DNA of 7,204 nucleotides from an uncultured Prevotellaceae bacterium (GTDB lineage: Bacteria; Bacteroidota; Bacteroidia; Bacteroidales; Bacteroidaceae), in assembly GCA_946403615.1 (NCBI GenBank), contig CAMJAO010000103.1, positions 1 to 7,204 of the forward strand. The letters run 5' to 3'. Under the pieces are notes generated by a model. That model had not been told where the DNA came from. It worked only from the letters and a program-made list of their open reading frames with translations, and searched no databases. The translations under genes and the position numbers were made by a program. Positions 6,938 through 7,204 of this stretch are shown here, one piece after another (within the stretch, counting starts at the first letter, position 1; the number at the start of each line of letters is the position of its first letter).

Positions 6938-6969
6938 CAAAGTTATGTCAGTTGGTGACAGATTCCAAC
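6938..6969 (-). promoter_or_regulatory. Bacteroidota promoter for the microprotein gene
   Basis: TAACTTTG (6945-6938 on the minus strand) matches the -7 consensus TAnnTTTG perfectly. GTTG (6969-6966) lies 20 bp upstream of it, a three-of-four match to the -33 element TTTG at the right spacing. The predicted leader is about 40 nt. TGTCA-GTTGG-TGACA (6946-6960) fills most of the space between the two elements, where a bound regulator would block polymerase. Confidence 0.7.
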
Positions 6970-7084
6970 AAATGCATGCTTTTTTGCATTGACAATATGC
7001 GACGAGGATAGTTTTTTGCGACAAAACGGCGAATGATTGCCATAACTGTCACAACACGCATGACAAGCGTTCAGCCAGATGTCA
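6946..7084. promoter_or_regulatory. Cluster of TGTCA/TGACA motifs upstream of the microprotein promoter
   Basis: TGTCA or its complement TGACA occurs at 6946, 6956, 6990, 7047, 7061 and 7080: six copies in 139 bp, where fewer than one is expected by chance. A related palindrome, TGTCGACA, lies at 7100-7107. Two pairs face each other as inverted repeats: 6946-6960 with a 5-bp spacer, and 7058-7087. A further inverted pair, AATGCA/TGCATT, lies at 6971-6990. The pattern resembles multiple half-sites for a DNA-binding regulator. The regulator is unknown. Confidence 0.35.
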
Positions 7085-7087
7085 TGC
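7058..7087. repeat. 8-bp perfect inverted repeat in the non-coding spacer
   Basis: GCATGACA (7058-7065) and TGTCATGC (7080-7087) are perfect reverse complements 14 bp apart. Outside them AACTG (7044-7048) pairs with CAGTT (7096-7100). It could be an operator pair or a large-loop hairpin in the 3' region of the gene ending at 7120. No T-tract follows on the minus strand, so it is not an obvious terminator. Confidence 0.4.
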
Positions 7088-7119
7088 AAATAGCGCAGTT
7101 GTCGACACACAATGCCTAT

Positions 7120-7204
7120 TTATGGCACCGCGGACACATTATTTATCAGTTGGAGCGGCAGTTCTGCCACTGTGACAGGTTCTATCGACAGCATATCGGT
7201 AACG
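7120..7204 (-). CDS. C-terminal 27 codons of a possible unrecognised gene (partial)
   Basis: An open minus-strand frame enters from the window edge and stops at TAA (7122-7120). The residues are balanced and protein-like (VTDMLSIEPVTVAELPLQ, then LINNVSAVP), with codon choices such as ATA and CTG that also occur in the neighbouring genes. The strand agrees with all other genes. I do not recognise the protein, and 27 codons are too few to be certain. The competing plus-strand frame from 7033 is open to the edge but has no good promoter. Confidence 0.4.
   Translation of the reverse strand, partial: VTDMLSIEPVTVAELPLQLINNVSAVP

Noticed and set aside
7033..7204. Plus-strand frame from ATG 7033, open to the window edge (57 codons)
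   Set aside because: It starts inside the motif-rich spacer, crosses the inverted repeat 7058-7087, has no good TAnnTTTG box, and is antisense to the more plausible minus-strand C-terminus.
1..7204. tRNA, rRNA, riboswitch or CRISPR array
   Set aside because: I saw no cloverleaf-like segments, rRNA motifs, known riboswitch cores or regularly spaced direct repeats on either strand.

Overview
The window comes from a Bacteroidota genome, most probably order Bacteroidales (a Prevotella- or Muribaculaceae-like lineage). The evidence is a ruvA gene followed by the start of sprA, a secreted protein ending in what looks like a type IX secretion (T9SS) sorting domain, and two perfect copies of the Bacteroidota -7 promoter box TAnnTTTG, both reading TAACTTTG. 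Every gene I can support lies on the minus strand, so the gene order below runs from high to low coordinates.

Layout: 7204-7120 is the last 27 codons of a possible unrecognised gene. 7119-6946 is non-coding and unusually rich in TGTCA/TGACA motifs and inverted repeats. 6945-6686 is a compact one-gene unit: promoter, a 52-residue microprotein of unknown function, and a strong intrinsic terminator. 6660-6406 is a 255-bp MITE-like element with 11-bp perfect terminal inverted repeats. A TAACTTTG promoter at 6356-6349 precedes an 822-residue lamin-tail/CotH-like surface protein (6312-3844). A 217-bp gap with modest hairpins follows. ruvA (3626-3006) encodes the Holliday junction branch-migration subunit, and its start codon lies inside an 11-bp perfect inverted repeat. 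A 173-bp spacer of GC-rich palindromic repeat sequence leads to sprA (2832 to the window edge), which encodes the T9SS outer-membrane translocon. The first 944 codons of sprA are present.

How the genes fit together: SprA is the outer-membrane pore through which T9SS cargo leaves the cell. The CotH-like protein carries a signal peptide and a probable T9SS sorting tail, so it is a likely client of SprA. ruvA has no functional link to secretion; its place next to sprA is, from my knowledge of the phylum, a common arrangement.

The most notable non-coding signals are: (i) a G-quadruplex-type run of four G-tracts with one-base loops, 14 nt upstream of the sprA start, overlapping a competing hairpin; (ii) the inverted repeat over the ruvA start codon; (iii) the microprotein unit and its motif-dense upstream region; (iv) the MITE-like element. 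No tRNA, rRNA, CRISPR array or complete transposase gene was seen.
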